NCBI GenBank assembly: GCA_026770585.1
Contig: MU646724.1
Location: 116,313 to 129,738 of the forward strand
Direction of reading: 5' to 3'
DNA: 13,426 bases
Source of the DNA: Baffinella frigidus
Taxonomy: Eukaryota; Cryptophyceae; Cryptomonadales; Baffinellaceae
Positions 12,499 to 13,426 of the stretch are shown here, piece after piece. The position numbers and the translations under genes were made by a program. Every line of letters starts with the position of its first letter. Positions within the stretch are counted from its first letter, which is position 1. The notes under the pieces are model-generated. The model was not told where the DNA came from, searched no databases, and saw nothing but the letters and a program-made list of their open reading frames with translations.

Positions 12499-12640
12499 CC
12501 TAAACCCTAAACCCTAAACCCTAAACGCTACACCCCAAAAACCTGAACCCTATACCCTATACCCTAAACCCTAAACCCTAAACCCCAAACCCTAAACCCT
12601 CAACCCCAAACCCCAAACCCTACACCCTCAACCCTCAACT
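12499..12640. repeat. CCCTAAA telomere-like array
   Basis: Perfect CCCTAAA units at 12499-12525, degrading to CCCTATA, CCCCAAA and CCCTCAA, ending at the CTCCAG acceptor of the next exon copy. The C-rich strand is plus, opposite to the array at position 1. Confidence 0.95.
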
Positions 12641-12644
12641 CCAG

Positions 12645-12718
12645 GTCCGTGTGCCCCGTGGGGGTCCCGTGCTTCACACGCGACGAATCAACCGCGCTCT
12701 TCGTGTCCCTCCGCGTCC
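12645..12718 (+). pseudogene. Truncated copy of the SVCPVGVPCF exon
   Basis: Acceptor AACTCCAG, then one base and the frame SVCPVGVPCFTRDESTALFV. Compared with the copy at 12907-13052, there are only two changes over the shared 22 codons, both silent third-position changes. The reading then leaves the exon (RVPHNR). Confidence 0.55.
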
Positions 12719-12780
12719 CTCATAACAGAGAGGGTTTAGGGTTTAGGGCCCGCGGCGCTCCTTCAACACCTCGGTGTACG

Positions 12781-12843
12781 AGCTCCAAAACTACGTCAAT
12801 CCAATTAAATGGAATGACGGTAATAACGACTGCGTCCGACCCT
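12781..12843 (+). pseudogene. Second copy of the SSKTTSI exon fragment
   Basis: The frame SSKTTSIQLNGMTVITTASD aligns with 6188-6250. It lacks the foldback present there and runs on into the TTGGGGGGTGGGGGCTCG flank. Upstream it is joined to CTTCAACACCTCGGTGTAC, which is the 3' end of the GWFH exon in the other orientation, so this block is a chimera. Confidence 0.4.
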
Positions 12844-12906
12844 TGGGGGGTGGGGGCTCGCAACCTTCAACACCCTAAACCCTACACCCTCAACCCTCAA
12901 CTCCAG

Positions 12907-13052
12907 GTCCGTGTGCCCCGTGGGGGTCCCGTGCTTCACGCGCGACGAATCGACCGCGCTCTTCGTGTCCCTCCTCGTCGTGACCCCCGACCCGAACCTC
13001 TTCGAGCCGATCTGGGCCTCGCACGTCCGGCAGTGTGTCGTGCAGTCGCCAG
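12907..13052 (+). CDS. Internal exon SVCPVGVPCF..., unknown family
   Basis: Acceptor AACTCCAG (ends 12906) and donor CCAG|GT (13052) bound 146 nt that begin and end with one base of a split codon (phase 1 to 1). The peptide is SVCPVGVPCFTRDESTALFV, then SLLVVTPDPNLFEPIW, then ASHVRQCVVQSP. Codons are almost all G/C-ending. Cysteine-bearing and partly hydrophobic (LFVSLLVVT), it could include a short membrane-adjacent segment, but no family is recognised. Introns on both sides consist of telomere-like repeat. The 3' tail recurs at 13119-13148 and 13360-13389. Confidence 0.55.
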
Positions 13053-13069
13053 GTCTTCCGTCCTTCCTA

Positions 13070-13426
13070 CCCTAAACCCTAAACCCTAAACCCTAGACCC
13101 TAGACCCTAGACCCTAGACGTCCGGCAGTGTGTCGTGCAGTCGCCAGGTGAAACCCCACACCCTACACCCTACACCCTGCACCCTACACCTTACACCCTA
13201 CACCCTACACCCTACACCCCACACCCAACACTACACCCTGAATGTGTTGAAAGCATACCCCCCCCCACACCTTGTAGCTGCCGATGAAGACAACCGCGTC
13301 ATCACCCTACACCCTACACCCTACCACCCTACACCCTACACCCTACACCCTCCGCCCTCCGTCCGGCAGTGTGTCGTGCAGTCGCCAGGTGAAACCCCAC
13401 ACCCTACACCCTACACCCTGCACCCT
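13070..13426. repeat. CCCTAAA / CCCTAGA / CCCTACA arrays with exon-tail fragments
   Basis: Perfect CCCTAAA at 13070-13095, then CCCTAGA, then long CCCTACA stretches to the window end. Two identical fragments, CGTCCGGCAGTGTGTCGTGC...CCAG|GTGAAACC, are embedded 241 bp apart, each followed by the same CCCTACA run. Between them a unique piece (about 13241-13302) reads DDAVVFIGSYK on the minus strand before AAG|GTGTGG, possibly a tiny exon fragment. Confidence 0.9.

Larger units (their letters stand above)
12491..12755. repeat. 25-bp perfect inverted repeat with telomere-like arms
   Basis: CCGCGGGCCCTAAACCCTAA... (12491-12515) is the exact inverse of 12731-12755. The interval holds the array at 12499-12640 and a truncated exon copy. 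Confidence 0.95.

Noticed and set aside
1-13426. CRISPR array, tRNA or rRNA genes, complete transposase
   Set aside because: No regular direct repeats with spacers, no cloverleaf or rRNA core noticed by eye, and no long frame with a DDE-type pattern. Small RNAs could be missed without a covariance search.

Overview
This looks like eukaryotic nuclear DNA, most likely from a microalga or other protist. The evidence is short GC-rich exons with GT/AG splice signals, Arabidopsis-type TTTAGGG repeats with TTTGGGG and TGTAGGG variants, many short palindromic insertions, and no bacterial-style operons. I cannot name the species. The repeat density and degenerate telomere-like arrays at both ends suggest a subtelomeric or telomere-repeat-rich region, but neither window end is a true chromosome end.

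Layout. Bases 1-62 are a TTTGGGG array. Bases 88-1822 hold minus-strand exon fragments, each duplicated locally: one acidic exon ending at a stop, and one that looks like helix III of a J domain. From about 1.5 to 10 kb the window is mostly foldback (long-inverted-repeat) elements of about 95-210 bp set in degenerate CCCTAAACATTGAACCTAGG-like filler. This stretch also has a CT-rich tract (2859-3030), a mosaic inverted repeat (4301-5908), a 7-bp minisatellite (5003-5147) and further minus-strand exon copies (6445-7260). Bases 10055-11048 carry more minus-strand exons: a CxxC peptide, a J-domain-helix-I-like exon, and an acidic first exon starting with ATG. Divergent from it on the plus strand is an open frame with a possible signal peptide (11211-11909) that I do not recognise. 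Bases 12491-13426 are telomere-like CCCTAAA/CCCTACA arrays that separate repeated copies of one plus-strand exon.

The main signal is a group of foldback elements. The best-defined ones begin CC, end GG, and are flanked by 2-bp direct repeats of varied sequence (TA, TT, GC, GA, AC, AT, AA). Two have a matching unoccupied copy of the target inside this same window, which shows that they are inserted DNA. Many carry an internal TTTGTACC/GGTACAAA core, which occurs 12 times here against about 0.4 expected by chance. Variable target dinucleotides do not fit Tc1/mariner, which needs TA.

The minus-strand exons may belong to one split gene whose introns are filled with these elements, or they may be relics of several duplicated genes. 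The sequence alone cannot decide. No rRNA, tRNA, CRISPR array or complete transposase gene was recognised.
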